Positions 53,924 through 62,329 of a stretch of DNA of 64,000 bases are shown piece after piece. This DNA comes from UBA9076 sp964418835 (GTDB lineage Bacteria; Bacillota_I; Bacilli_A; Erysipelotrichales; Erysipelotrichaceae). Numbering within the stretch: the first letter of the stretch is position 1; each line of letters opens with the position of its first letter. Where the stretch lies: contig CAYQNJ010000006.1 in assembly GCA_964418835.1 (NCBI GenBank), forward strand, positions 1 through 64,000, in the 5' to 3' direction. The translations under genes and the position numbers were made by a program. The notes under the pieces are model-generated. The model was given only the letters and a program-made list of their open reading frames with translations, made no database searches and was not told the origin of the DNA.

Positions 53924-53947
53924 ATGCTAGAAATAGCATCTTTCTTT
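53922..53947 (+). terminator. Terminator of the atp operon
   Basis: An 8-bp stem (agatgcta / tagcatct) with a GAAA tetraloop and T-rich tail, overlapping the last stop codon. Confidence 0.88.
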
Positions 53948-54008
53948 TTGAAAATTAGTTTCATTAATTCAAGGTATAATTTATACATTATCTAGTGGAG
54001 GTAATAAA

Positions 54009-55181
54009 ATGAATAAATCTCTTAATACTAAGTATGCGCTTGGTCAAATATTTTATTATGCTGCAATGAGCTCTATGGTTGGATTTGCCTCAGTTTATCT
54101 TTTATCAAAGGGATTTTCTAATGCAAATATAGGATTGATATTAGCTTTAAGTAATATTATTGCAGTTGTTTTACAACCAAGTATTGCGGTAATTGCGGAT
54201 AAATCTTCTGCCAGTAAAATAAATTTTATTTTAAGAATGATAATTCTAGCAACAATAGTTATATCAATTTTTATTTATATATCTAATGTTAGTGGTCTTA
54301 TATTATCTATATTGTTTATTACTATATTAGCTATGAATATATCTTTAATGCCATTTATGAATTCTTTAGCATTTATATTTGAAAAGTATGGATATAAAGT
54401 TAATTTTGGTTTAGCTAGAGGATTGGGTTCTGTAGCATTTGCGGTTACTTCAATGATTTTAGGAAACTTAATATCTTTAACAGGAGAATCAATATTACCT
54501 TTAGGTTATGTATTCTTTAATCTTTTACTATATGTAGCTATTAAAGTATATACAGTTAAAGAAGTTGAAAACGAATCTTCGACAAAAGAAGCAGTAGCAA
54601 ATGATCAGTTGACATTAGTACAATTTATTTCAAAGTATAAATTGTTTATGTTATTTCTATTAGGTGGTATATGTGCATTCTTCGCACATGGCTTAATAAA
54701 TAATTTCTTTATTCAAATAATTTCTTCGGTTGGTGGAGGAAGTGCTGAAATGGGTAATGCAATATTTATTGCAGCAATGGTTGAACTTCCAATTATGGCT
54801 TTCTTTGAAAAAATTAATAAGAAATTTAATACAGCTTTCTTAATGAAAACATCTATATTTTTCTTCCTTGTAAAACATGTATTAACATATTTTGCGACTA
54901 ATGTATTTATGATTTATATCGCTCAGTTTTTTCAAATGTTTGCATATGCTTTATTCTTTCCAGCTACTGTATATTATGTAAATAAAGTGATTGATGAGGA
55001 TGATAGAGTTAAGGGTCAATCATTTATTACAACAGCAATGACAATAGCGAGTGTGTTTGCGGCAATATCAGGTGGTGTACTTCTTGATTCAATTGGAGTT
55101 AATGCATCATTATTGATTGCGGCTATAGTTTCTTTAGTTGGATTTATTATTAGTTTGTTTTCTATAAAAAACAATAAATAA
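54009..55181 (+). CDS. Major facilitator superfamily permease
   Basis: The 390-aa protein has twelve predicted helices in two halves. The N-terminus YALGQIFYYAAMSSMVGFAS and the loop IADKSSASKINFILR (A-motif region between helices 2 and 3), with later GLARGLGSVAFAV and DDRVKGQSFITTAMTIASV, resemble the LacY/MFS_1-like branch of sugar or nucleoside symporters. It is monocistronic and followed by a hairpin; the substrate cannot be named. Confidence 0.85.
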   Translation: MNKSLNTKYALGQIFYYAAMSSMVGFASVYLLSKGFSNANIGLILALSNIIAVVLQPSIAVIADKSSASKINFILRMIILATIVISIFIYISNVSGLILSILFITILAMNISLMPFMNSLAFIFEKYGYKVNFGLARGLGSVAFAVTSMILGNLISLTGESILPLGYVFFNLLLYVAIKVYTVKEVENESSTKEAVANDQLTLVQFISKYKLFMLFLLGGICAFFAHGLINNFFIQIISSVGGGSAEMGNAIFIAAMVELPIMAFFEKINKKFNTAFLMKTSIFFFLVKHVLTYFATNVFMIYIAQFFQMFAYALFFPATVYYVNKVIDEDDRVKGQSFITTAMTIASVFAAISGGVLLDSIGVNASLLIAAIVSLVGFIISLFSIKNNK

Positions 55182-55263
55182 CAATTATTAACGAACGATA
55201 TTTGTTTGTGATAGTTTATGCATTTTATGATAAACAACCACTATTCAGCAATATATTTTAGTG

Positions 55264-55291
55264 CTAGTATTACATTGGTATACTAGTTTTT
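55264..55291 (+). terminator. Hairpin terminator after the MFS gene
   Basis: A 7-bp stem (ctagtat / atactag) with a 9-nt loop is followed by TTTTT, about 80 bp after the MFS stop and 40 bp before the lectin start. It could also act within the lectin leader. Confidence 0.55.
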
Positions 55292-56703
55292 AAATATTTA
55301 AAAAAATTAGTATGAAAGGGGAATTCCAATGAAAAAATTAAGAAAAAATTATCCTTAGCAATCATTAGTTCATTACTAATGTTTTCAACAAATCCTATAC
55401 ATATAAATGCCGCATCAACAGAGTTAGAAACAAGGCAAACAATATACTATCCTTTAGATGGAACAACTTCTACTTTGAGTGATAGTTTAACTTTACCTTC
55501 TTCAACATATCAAAATGGATCTATATCTGGAAATACACTAACACTTAGTAAATCCTTAGCGGATAGTTCTTTTGCGACATCAAAAACTACAGTTAATATA
55601 GCCAATAATGATTATGTATGGGTTTTTAACTATGTTGCGCCTTCAGATGCAAGTACTCCAAATGGTCAAAATGGAGGGTTTGCTTTTAGTTTACACAATG
55701 ATCCAACTTTTGTGCCTGAACAAGATGGTGATTATGGTGCCTTAGGTATTTATAGATCTGATACAAATGTCGGATTAAAAAATGCGATTTCAATTGAAGT
55801 AGATAACTTAAATTTTTCTCATTCAGCGTATCAGTTTTATGTTGATTGGAAAGAATATGATAATGCTTTATCTTATACATCAAGAACTCCTCACATTGCT
55901 TTTACAGATCCTCAATTAACACAAAAGGGGGTTAACCTTCCTCATGAATCAGTAGGAGTGCTTCCAAATCCAGTATGGAATAATACTAACAACACTTTAA
56001 AGGTATCATGGACATTAACAGATGGTGGAGCAACAGATGCGGGCACAGATAACATATATACATACAAATATGAATACTATTAAGGTTCCTCTACAGCAAC
56101 AGGAACACCAGTTACTGGAACAAAAACTTTTACATATGCACAAATGATTAGTGAGTTTGGATCAGAAAATGTTTATTTTGCATTATCAGGTTCAACTGGA
56201 ACAGCTGGAAAAGTACAAACTACATCATATGTTCCAACTTATAACTACACTGTAAATTATTTAATTCAATTGGCTGATGGAACAAAGACAGCTATACCAG
56301 TTCCGACAGTAACACCTAAAACTGGTTCTTTACCTCAAGGAACTGCAGATATTGGTCCTTTACCTGTGGTTGATAAATATGTTTTAGCACCCTCTCAAAG
56401 TGAAGTTGTGACTATAAATTCAACAGGTAATACTTTTAACTATTATTATATAGATGATGCTCCTGTTATATCTGGTGCAACAAATATTACAGTTGATTTA
56501 GCATCTACTTTTGACAATATGTTAGGTATTAGTGCGACAGATGATGAAGATGGAGTTATTACCAATAGTGTAAAAATTATAAGTGGATCTGTGGATACTA
56601 AAAAACCTGGTCAATATGATCTGATTTATGAAGTAGTAGATTCAGTAGGGAATAAAACTTCAGTTACTAGAACTGTAACTGTAAATGTAGGACAAACAGC
56701 GAA

Positions 56704-57119
56704 TTATACCCCAAACGTATCGGCAGAGACAGTAGCATATGGAGGAACAATAGATTTAACAGATAACGTAACAAATAAGTTAGATTTACCAAGTGGAACA
56801 AAAGTAGAAGATATAACCACAACGGTTATAGATACAACCAAACCAGGTGATTACACAGGCCAAATAAAAGTAACATATCCAGATGGAAGTGTAGATATAG
56901 TAGATGTGCCAGTAAAAGTACTAGCACCTTTAAGTGAGCAATACACACCAAATGTATCGCCAGAGACAGTACCACATGGAGGAACAATAGATTTAACAGA
57001 TAACGTAACAAACAAGTCAGATCTACCAGAAGGAACAACAATAGAAGATACAACAGGAACACCAATAGATACAACAGTTCCAGGAACATATGAAGGAGAA
57101 ATAACAGTAACATATCCAG
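56704..57119 (+). repeat. Rib-like 237-bp tandem repeats running into the gap
   Basis: Two copies of a 79-residue unit (YTPNVS.ETV..GGTIDLTDNVTNK.DLP) start at about 56704 and 56941 with offset 237 bp. Copy two runs into the N run, so further copies may be missing from the assembly. Confidence 0.8.
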
Positions 57120-57219
57120 NNNNNNNNNNNNNNNNNNNNNNNNNNNNNNNNNNNNNNNNNNNNNNNNNNNNNNNNNNNNNNNNNNNNNNNNNNNNNNNNN
57201 NNNNNNNNNNNNNNNNNNN
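57120..57219. other. Assembly gap (100 N)
   Basis: Exactly 100 N, a placeholder of unknown true size. The paralogue at 58708 has 46 residues between the matching flanks; here at least that much, and possibly more repeats, is hidden. Confidence 0.98.
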
Positions 57220-58110
57220 AGCAGTCACAACAGATGCGCCAGAAGAAAAAGTAACAAGTAAAGTAGTAACAGGAACAATTCCAACAAGTGGAACAGAAAA
57301 CAAAGTAACAGTAGAAGTAACATACACAGATGGAAGTAAAGATACAGTAGAAGTAACTGTAAACTTTAGTGAAGGCGGAATTAATCCTACACCAGCACCA
57401 ACCCCAACTCCGGCACCGATTAATCCAACTCCAACATCAACCCCAATACCAAATATTGGTAGAACATGCCAAGATGATGGATATCCAGTAGGTTACTATT
57501 GGAGTGATGATGCACAAGCGTGTATAACTGATATAAAAGAAACACCAGCACCAACCCCAACTCCAAAACCAGTAGTTGGATTGGTAAATACAAACAACAC
57601 AAAAAATACTGAAACTAATACATCAACCCCAACACCTACACCAACAAGCACACCTGTTGTTGAAGAAGAATTATCACAAGAGGAAAAGTGTGTTGTGGAT
57701 GGTAAATATTGGTATGATGAAAAATGTAATGATGCTGAAAAAACTAATATAAATGGAGATACTATAAATGAAGAAGTTACTCCAGTTAAAAATGGTGGTT
57801 CATGGTCATTAATAAGTTTAATAGCAACACTAATTTCAGTATTAAGTATGGTAATGCTAGAATTATCAAAATTAAACAAAACTGAAGATGATGGCACTAA
57901 ACTAACTAGAAGTAAAACATATAAAGGAATTATATTAATACCTTCTATTATTGGTGTAATCTACTTCTTCCTAACTAATAATATTAAGTTACCAATGGAA
58001 TTGATAAATAAATCAACACCAATTTCAGTATTAATAACTGTAGTAACTCTTGGGGTACAATTATTAGGATCAAGATGGAAAGAAGATAAAAAAGAAGAAA
58101 CAAATAGTTA

Positions 58111-58134
58111 AACGCTTATAATTAAGCGTTTTTC
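58111..58134 (+). terminator. Terminator of the first L-type lectin gene
   Basis: A perfect 8-bp stem (aacgctta / taagcgtt) with a TAAT loop and T run, overlapping the stop codon. Confidence 0.85.
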
Positions 58135-58249
58135 TTTATATTTAGTAGACTTTATTTCAAACTTCCTTAACAATTCTTAAGAATAAATAAACGTTAATGT
58201 AATTTTAGATTTATATAATGTAATTGTTAATAAAGAAAGAAGGATATTT

Positions 58250-58630
58250 ATGAAAAAGATTACTATATTATTATTAACAGTTATTATTGGTTTAGGATTA
58301 TTAGTTGGATGCAATAAAAAACAAGAAGTATATACAGAAACAACTAAAGAACCTACAACAGAAGTTGATCAAGAAAAAACTAATGAAACTAAAACAGAAA
58401 CCACACAAGACGGTAAATTAGTTGGTACTATGGATGAAATTAAAGATTCAATATTTACAGTAGTCAATGATAAAAACGAGGCATATACATTTAATTATGA
58501 TAAAGAAAAAATGCCAGAAGGTCTTGATAAAGTAAATGCTGGAGATAAAGTAGAAGTTTATTATACAGGCAGTGCATCTGTAGTTGATGCTTTTACAGGA
58601 GAGGTTATCTCAGTAAATATAGTTAAGTAA
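58250..58630 (+). CDS. Small lipoprotein of unknown function
   Basis: The 126-aa protein has a type II signal peptide with lipobox LLVGC (Cys21). A Thr/Glu/Lys-rich linker of about 30 residues follows, then a compact C-terminal domain (VGTMDEIKDSIFTVVNDKNEAYTF, VNAGDKVEVYYTG, GEVISVNIVK) suggestive of a small beta barrel. It stands alone between two terminators and between the two lectin adhesins. A role with them is only positional inference. Confidence 0.75.
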   Translation: MKKITILLLTVIIGLGLLVGCNKKQEVYTETTKEPTTEVDQEKTNETKTETTQDGKLVGTMDEIKDSIFTVVNDKNEAYTFNYDKEKMPEGLDKVNAGDKVEVYYTGSASVVDAFTGEVISVNIVK

Positions 58631-58635
58631 AAAAT

Positions 58636-58664
58636 AGACCTATTTAATTTTAAGTAGGTCTTTA
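58636..58664 (+). terminator. Terminator of the small lipoprotein gene
   Basis: A 7-bp stem (agaccta / taggtct) with a 12-nt loop followed by a T-rich tail. Confidence 0.7.
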
Positions 58665-58707
58665 TTATTAATTACTAATATTTAAATGTAGATAAAGAGG
58701 AAAGTGT

Positions 58708-61179
58708 ATGAAAAACATAAAGAAGATTATGGTATTAATACTAAGTGTATTAATGTTTAATATAATGATTCCCATAAATATTAAAGCGGAATCAAAAGAG
58801 TTAGAAAATAGAAATACAGTATATTATCCTTCTGATATAAGTGATAAATCATTATCAGAAACTTTTATGATGCCAGAAGGAAAAGCGCAGGATTCTAGTA
58901 TCTCTGGAAATATTTTAACCATTACTAAATCTATACATGCTTCTGGATATTCAGTTTCTAATAAAAAACTTAATCTAGCTGTCAATGATTATGTTTGGTT
59001 ATTTAAATACAATGCTCCAAAAGATGAAGATATAGCAGAAAATAAGAATGGTGGAATTGCATTTAGTTTACATAATGATACAAACTATTCACCAGAAAAA
59101 AGTATAATTGGTAATTTAGGGATTTATAGTGGTTTAACAAAGTCCATTAATGTTGAATTTGATAACTATAAAGATGATAAATTTGACACTGATATAAATG
59201 ATAGTGATATTAACTCGCATATAGCTATTACTACAAGTAATGAAGTTAATAAACATAGTTCTATAAAGAAACTGTTAAATCCATTATGGAACAATAAAGA
59301 TAATGTTATTAAGATAACTTGGAAATTAAAAGATCAAGGAACTACAGATAAATTAAATGATAATACTTATACTTTAACCTATGAATATTATCAAGGTTCA
59401 TCTTTATTAAAAGGTAGTCCAATTACAAATAGTAGAGATTTTTCATACAATGAATTATTCAATGTTTTAGGAAGTGAAGAAGCTTATGTATCTATTTCTG
59501 GTTCAACTGGGAATATTGCTAAACAACAAACCCTTTCATATGTAAACATTTACCCATATACTATAAATTATTTGTTACAACTTAAAGATGGTACTAAAAC
59601 AACAACGCCAGTACCAAATAGTAATATAAAAACTGGTAAACTACCGGAAGGAGAAAATTCTATTGGAACGTTGCCCACATTTGATAAATATAAACTTATA
59701 GAAAACCAAAGCAATGTAATTACAATAAATACATCAGAAAATATTTTTACCTTTTATTATGAAGATGATGCACCAATTATAAATGGAGTGAAGGATGAAA
59801 CAATAGAATTTGGTAAAGATATAGATTTAAATGCTAATATCACTGCAATTGATGATGAAGATGGTGATATAACTAAAAATATTACTATTGAAGGAAATGT
59901 TGATTCAAAAGTTTCAAAAGATTATGAAATAACATATAAAATTAAAGACTCTGCTGGTAATATATCAACTGTTAAAAAAATAGTAACTGTAAATAAAGGA
60001 TTAAATGATACAAACGAGCCATCTGTAGAAGATGAAAAAATAATGCAAGGTAAAGAAATTAATTTAATAGATAATGTAACAAATATAAACACTTTACCAA
60101 AAGATACTAAGCTAAGTGATACTACTAGTCCAAAGATAGACACAAATCTACCTGGAAATTACTTTGGTGAAATAACTGTTACTTACCCAGATGGATCTAT
60201 AGATAAAAAACAAATAAATATAATAGTTGAGAAGGTTATACCAAGTGATACAGAGTTATATAGTGTAACCGCTGATATTATTAATAAAAAAGAAAATGAA
60301 TTGTTAAATGAACAAGATGTAAAAAAAGCTGTTAAAACAACAGCTCCATTAGAAAAGATATTTAGTATTAAAGTTAATGGAACATTACCAAAAACAGGGT
60401 TAAACAATAAAGTATCAGTAACTATAACATATAAAGATAATACAAAAGATGATGTGGAAGTAGTTATTAATTTTAATAAGGTAGTAACTTCTACTCCAAA
60501 ACCAGCACCATCAACTAAACCAAATGTTATACCAAAACCAACTGTAACACCTAAGATAACACCAACACCAAAACCTAAAGGAAGAACATGCCAAGATGAT
60601 GGATATCCTGCAGGTTACTATTGGAGTGATGAAAAGAAAGCGTGTATTACAGATATTAAAGTTACACCAAAACCTGTAGCTGTAGCTCCAGTAAAACCAA
60701 CTACACCCAAAGCTTCATCTACACCAACACCAACAAGTACTCCTAAACCTACACCTACCCCTGAAATAAGCCCAGAACAAAGGTGCCAAGCTGATGGGAA
60801 ATATTGGTATGATGGTAAATGTAATGATACTAAGATGGTTATTGAAGAAAGTACTATAAAACCAGAACCACCTAAAAAAACTGGTGAATGGTCAATTGTA
60901 GGATTATTAATCACTTTACTATCTGTTGTTGCTTCAAGTGTTCTTTGGTTTTTAAAAGAAGAAGATATAGATGAAGATGGAAAGAGTATAGTAAGAAAAC
61001 CAATATACAAAAAATTTATATTTATACCGACAGTATTAGGTATTATATACTTTATATTCTCAAGTAAATTTAGTGGATCAATGGTAGTAATTAATTCGAG
61101 TTCAATTATTTCTATAATAATTGCGATTGTAACTATCATACTATTAATACTTGGCTTACTATGGTATGACAAAGAATAA
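58708..61179 (+). CDS. L-type lectin adhesin with 3-helix C-terminus (intact)
   Basis: The 823-aa protein has a signal peptide (MKNIKKIMVLILSVLMFN) and an L-type lectin domain with NDYVWLFKYNAP, GGIAFSLHNDTN, GNLGIYSG and INVEFDN, which in homologues binds sugars with Ca2+. Then follow a MucBP-like module (YTINYLLQLKDGTKTTTPVP), an Ig-like module (ITAIDDEDGDIT ... YKIKDSAGNIS), one Rib-like repeat and a further beta domain. The tail has a P/K/T spacer, CQDDGYPAGYYWSDEKKAC, a second P/T spacer, CQADGKYWYDGKC and three helices. No LPXTG is seen. It is the intact relative of the gene at 55329 and serves to reconstruct it. Confidence 0.85.
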   Translation: MKNIKKIMVLILSVLMFNIMIPINIKAESKELENRNTVYYPSDISDKSLSETFMMPEGKAQDSSISGNILTITKSIHASGYSVSNKKLNLAVNDYVWLFKYNAPKDEDIAENKNGGIAFSLHNDTNYSPEKSIIGNLGIYSGLTKSINVEFDNYKDDKFDTDINDSDINSHIAITTSNEVNKHSSIKKLLNPLWNNKDNVIKITWKLKDQGTTDKLNDNTYTLTYEYYQGSSLLKGSPITNSRDFSYNELFNVLGSEEAYVSISGSTGNIAKQQTLSYVNIYPYTINYLLQLKDGTKTTTPVPNSNIKTGKLPEGENSIGTLPTFDKYKLIENQSNVITINTSENIFTFYYEDDAPIINGVKDETIEFGKDIDLNANITAIDDEDGDITKNITIEGNVDSKVSKDYEITYKIKDSAGNISTVKKIVTVNKGLNDTNEPSVEDEKIMQGKEINLIDNVTNINTLPKDTKLSDTTSPKIDTNLPGNYFGEITVTYPDGSIDKKQINIIVEKVIPSDTELYSVTADIINKKENELLNEQDVKKAVKTTAPLEKIFSIKVNGTLPKTGLNNKVSVTITYKDNTKDDVEVVINFNKVVTSTPKPAPSTKPNVIPKPTVTPKITPTPKPKGRTCQDDGYPAGYYWSDEKKACITDIKVTPKPVAVAPVKPTTPKASSTPTPTSTPKPTPTPEISPEQRCQADGKYWYDGKCNDTKMVIEESTIKPEPPKKTGEWSIVGLLITLLSVVASSVLWFLKEEDIDEDGKSIVRKPIYKKFIFIPTVLGIIYFIFSSKFSGSMVVINSSSIISIIIAIVTIILLILGLLWYDKE

Positions 61180-61187
61180 ATTAGTTT

Positions 61188-61213
61188 AGGCTATCGATTG
61201 ATAGCCTTTATTT
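61188..61213 (+). terminator. Terminator of the second L-type lectin gene
   Basis: A perfect 8-bp stem (aggctatc / gatagcct) with a GATT loop followed by TTATTTT. Confidence 0.8.
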
Positions 61214-61274
61214 TGATTGAATTTAATTGGTATAATTAAGTAAGAAAAAACCTAAAAACTTTACAATAAAATAG

Positions 61275-61303
61275 TTGACATTAGGTTATCTTTATAATAT
61301 TAT
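61275..61303 (+). promoter_or_regulatory. Promoter of the str operon
   Basis: TTGACA and TATTAT are separated by exactly 17 bp, over 100 bp before rpsL. A second TATAAT (61231-61236) could mark a weaker upstream promoter. Confidence 0.65.
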
Positions 61304-61309
61304 TTAAAG

Positions 61310-61400
61310 GCTTAGCGACAATTAAGAGTTTTCTAAAGAAAACTTATATTTTAGGCTAATGTTCGGCACACTTGAAAGTGTGTGCATATATCGAAAGGAG
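61310..61400 (+). promoter_or_regulatory. Structured 5' leader of rpsL
   Basis: The leader holds two strong hairpins: agttttc-taaa-gaaaact (61327-61344) and cacact-tgaa-agtgtg (61367-61382), with no T run after either. It is a candidate ribosomal-protein leader; no match to a named family was tested. Confidence 0.4.
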
Positions 61401-61407
61401 AAAATTA

Positions 61408-61827
61408 ATGCCAACAATTAATCAATTGGTTCGTAGAGGTCGTACTGATAAGGTTTATAAATCTAAATCACCGGCTTTAAACAGAGGCTTCAACTCATTA
61501 AAAACAGAGAACACTAGTTTATCTAGTCCTCAAAAAAGAGGAGTTTGTACTCGTGTTGGAACTATGACACCAAAAAAACCAAACTCAGCATTACGTAAGT
61601 ATGCGCGTGTTCGTTTATCTAACGGTATGGAAGTTACTGCTTACATTCCAGGTATTGGACACAACTTACAAGAACACAGCGTTGTTATGATCAGAGGCGG
61701 CCGTGTTAAAGATTTACCAGGGGTTAGATACCATATTATTAGAGGGGTACTTGACTGCGCAGGTGTTGATAAGCGTAATCAATCACGTTCTCTATATGGA
61801 ACTAAAAAACCTAGGGATGCTAAATAG
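61408..61827 (+). CDS. rpsL: 30S ribosomal protein S12
   Basis: S12 lies at the decoding centre and is the site of streptomycin resistance mutations. PTINQLVRRGR, TPKKPNSALRKYARVRLSNG and GRVKDLPGVRYH are universal motifs. The Lys positions linked to streptomycin (in PKKPNSA and the loop VKDLPG) have wild-type residues. The ATG at 61408 gives 139 aa and follows aaaggag; an upstream in-frame ATG at 61372 lies in the leader hairpin and is rejected. Confidence 0.97.
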   Translation: MPTINQLVRRGRTDKVYKSKSPALNRGFNSLKTENTSLSSPQKRGVCTRVGTMTPKKPNSALRKYARVRLSNGMEVTAYIPGIGHNLQEHSVVMIRGGRVKDLPGVRYHIIRGVLDCAGVDKRNQSRSLYGTKKPRDAK

Positions 61828-61840
61828 GGAGGTGTAGAAC

Positions 61841-62311
61841 ATGCCAAGAAAAGGAAGTATACCTAAGAGAGATGTATTAGCTGATCCTATTTACAACTCA
61901 AAATTAATCACAAAATTAATAAACAAGATTATGTTAGATGGTAAAAGAGGAGTTGCTCAAACAATTCTATATAACTCATTTGAAATAATCGAAAATAAAA
62001 CTGGTGAACAACCAATGATCGTGTTTGAAAAAGCACTAGGAAACATCATGCCATTACTTGAACTTAAAGTAAGAAGAGTAGGTGGTTCTAACTACCAAGT
62101 TCCAGTTGAAGTATCTGCAGAAAGAAAATTAACTCTAGGTTTAAGGTGGTTAGTTAACTATTCTAGATTACGTCACGAAAAAACTATGGAACAAAGATTA
62201 GCTGCAGAAATTATGGATGCTGCTAATGGAACAGGTGCATCAGTTAAGAAGAGAGACGATACACACAGGATGGCAGAAGCGAATAAAGCTTATGCACATT
62301 ACCGTTGGTAA
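61841..62311 (+). CDS. rpsG: 30S ribosomal protein S7
   Basis: S7 starts assembly of the 30S head. MPRKGSIPKRDVLADPIYNSKL, KVRRVGGSNYQVPVEV and RLAAEIMDAANGTGASVKKRDDTHRMAEANKAYAHYRW are conserved. At 156 aa it is complete. It follows rpsL by 13 bp with aggaggtg-like sequence and precedes fusA, the usual str operon order. Confidence 0.97.
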   Translation: MPRKGSIPKRDVLADPIYNSKLITKLINKIMLDGKRGVAQTILYNSFEIIENKTGEQPMIVFEKALGNIMPLLELKVRRVGGSNYQVPVEVSAERKLTLGLRWLVNYSRLRHEKTMEQRLAAEIMDAANGTGASVKKRDDTHRMAEANKAYAHYRW

Positions 62312-62329
62312 TCAGGAAGGGAGACTTAA

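Larger units (their letters stand above)
55329..58111 (+). pseudogene. Interrupted L-type lectin adhesin (Rib repeats, 3-helix C-terminus)
   Basis: The ATG at 55329 follows aaagggg. It reads six A after ATG and stops at once; a seventh A would give MKKIKKKLSLAIISSLLMF..., a normal signal peptide in frame with the rest. The L-type lectin domain is clear (YVWVFNYVAP, GGFAFSLHND, GALGIYRS, ISIEVDN). An in-frame TAA at 56081 stands where the intact paralogue at 58708 has CAA (YEYYQGSS). After it come a MucBP-like module, an Ig-like DUF5011-type module, two 79-residue Rib-like repeats, the N gap, a P/T spacer, two Cys motifs and three C-terminal helices. Coding character is otherwise intact, so the lesions are recent or artefacts. 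Confidence 0.75.

Noticed and set aside
56081..56083. TAA read as sense codon (stop reassignment or readthrough)
   Set aside because: TAA ends most genes here, including gdhA, fba and rpsG, and the paralogue has CAA at this place. A point mutation or error is simpler.
57420..57897. Minus-strand open frames over the lectin P/T spacers
   Set aside because: They arise from the low-complexity repeats on the coding strand and have no ribosome site or domain.
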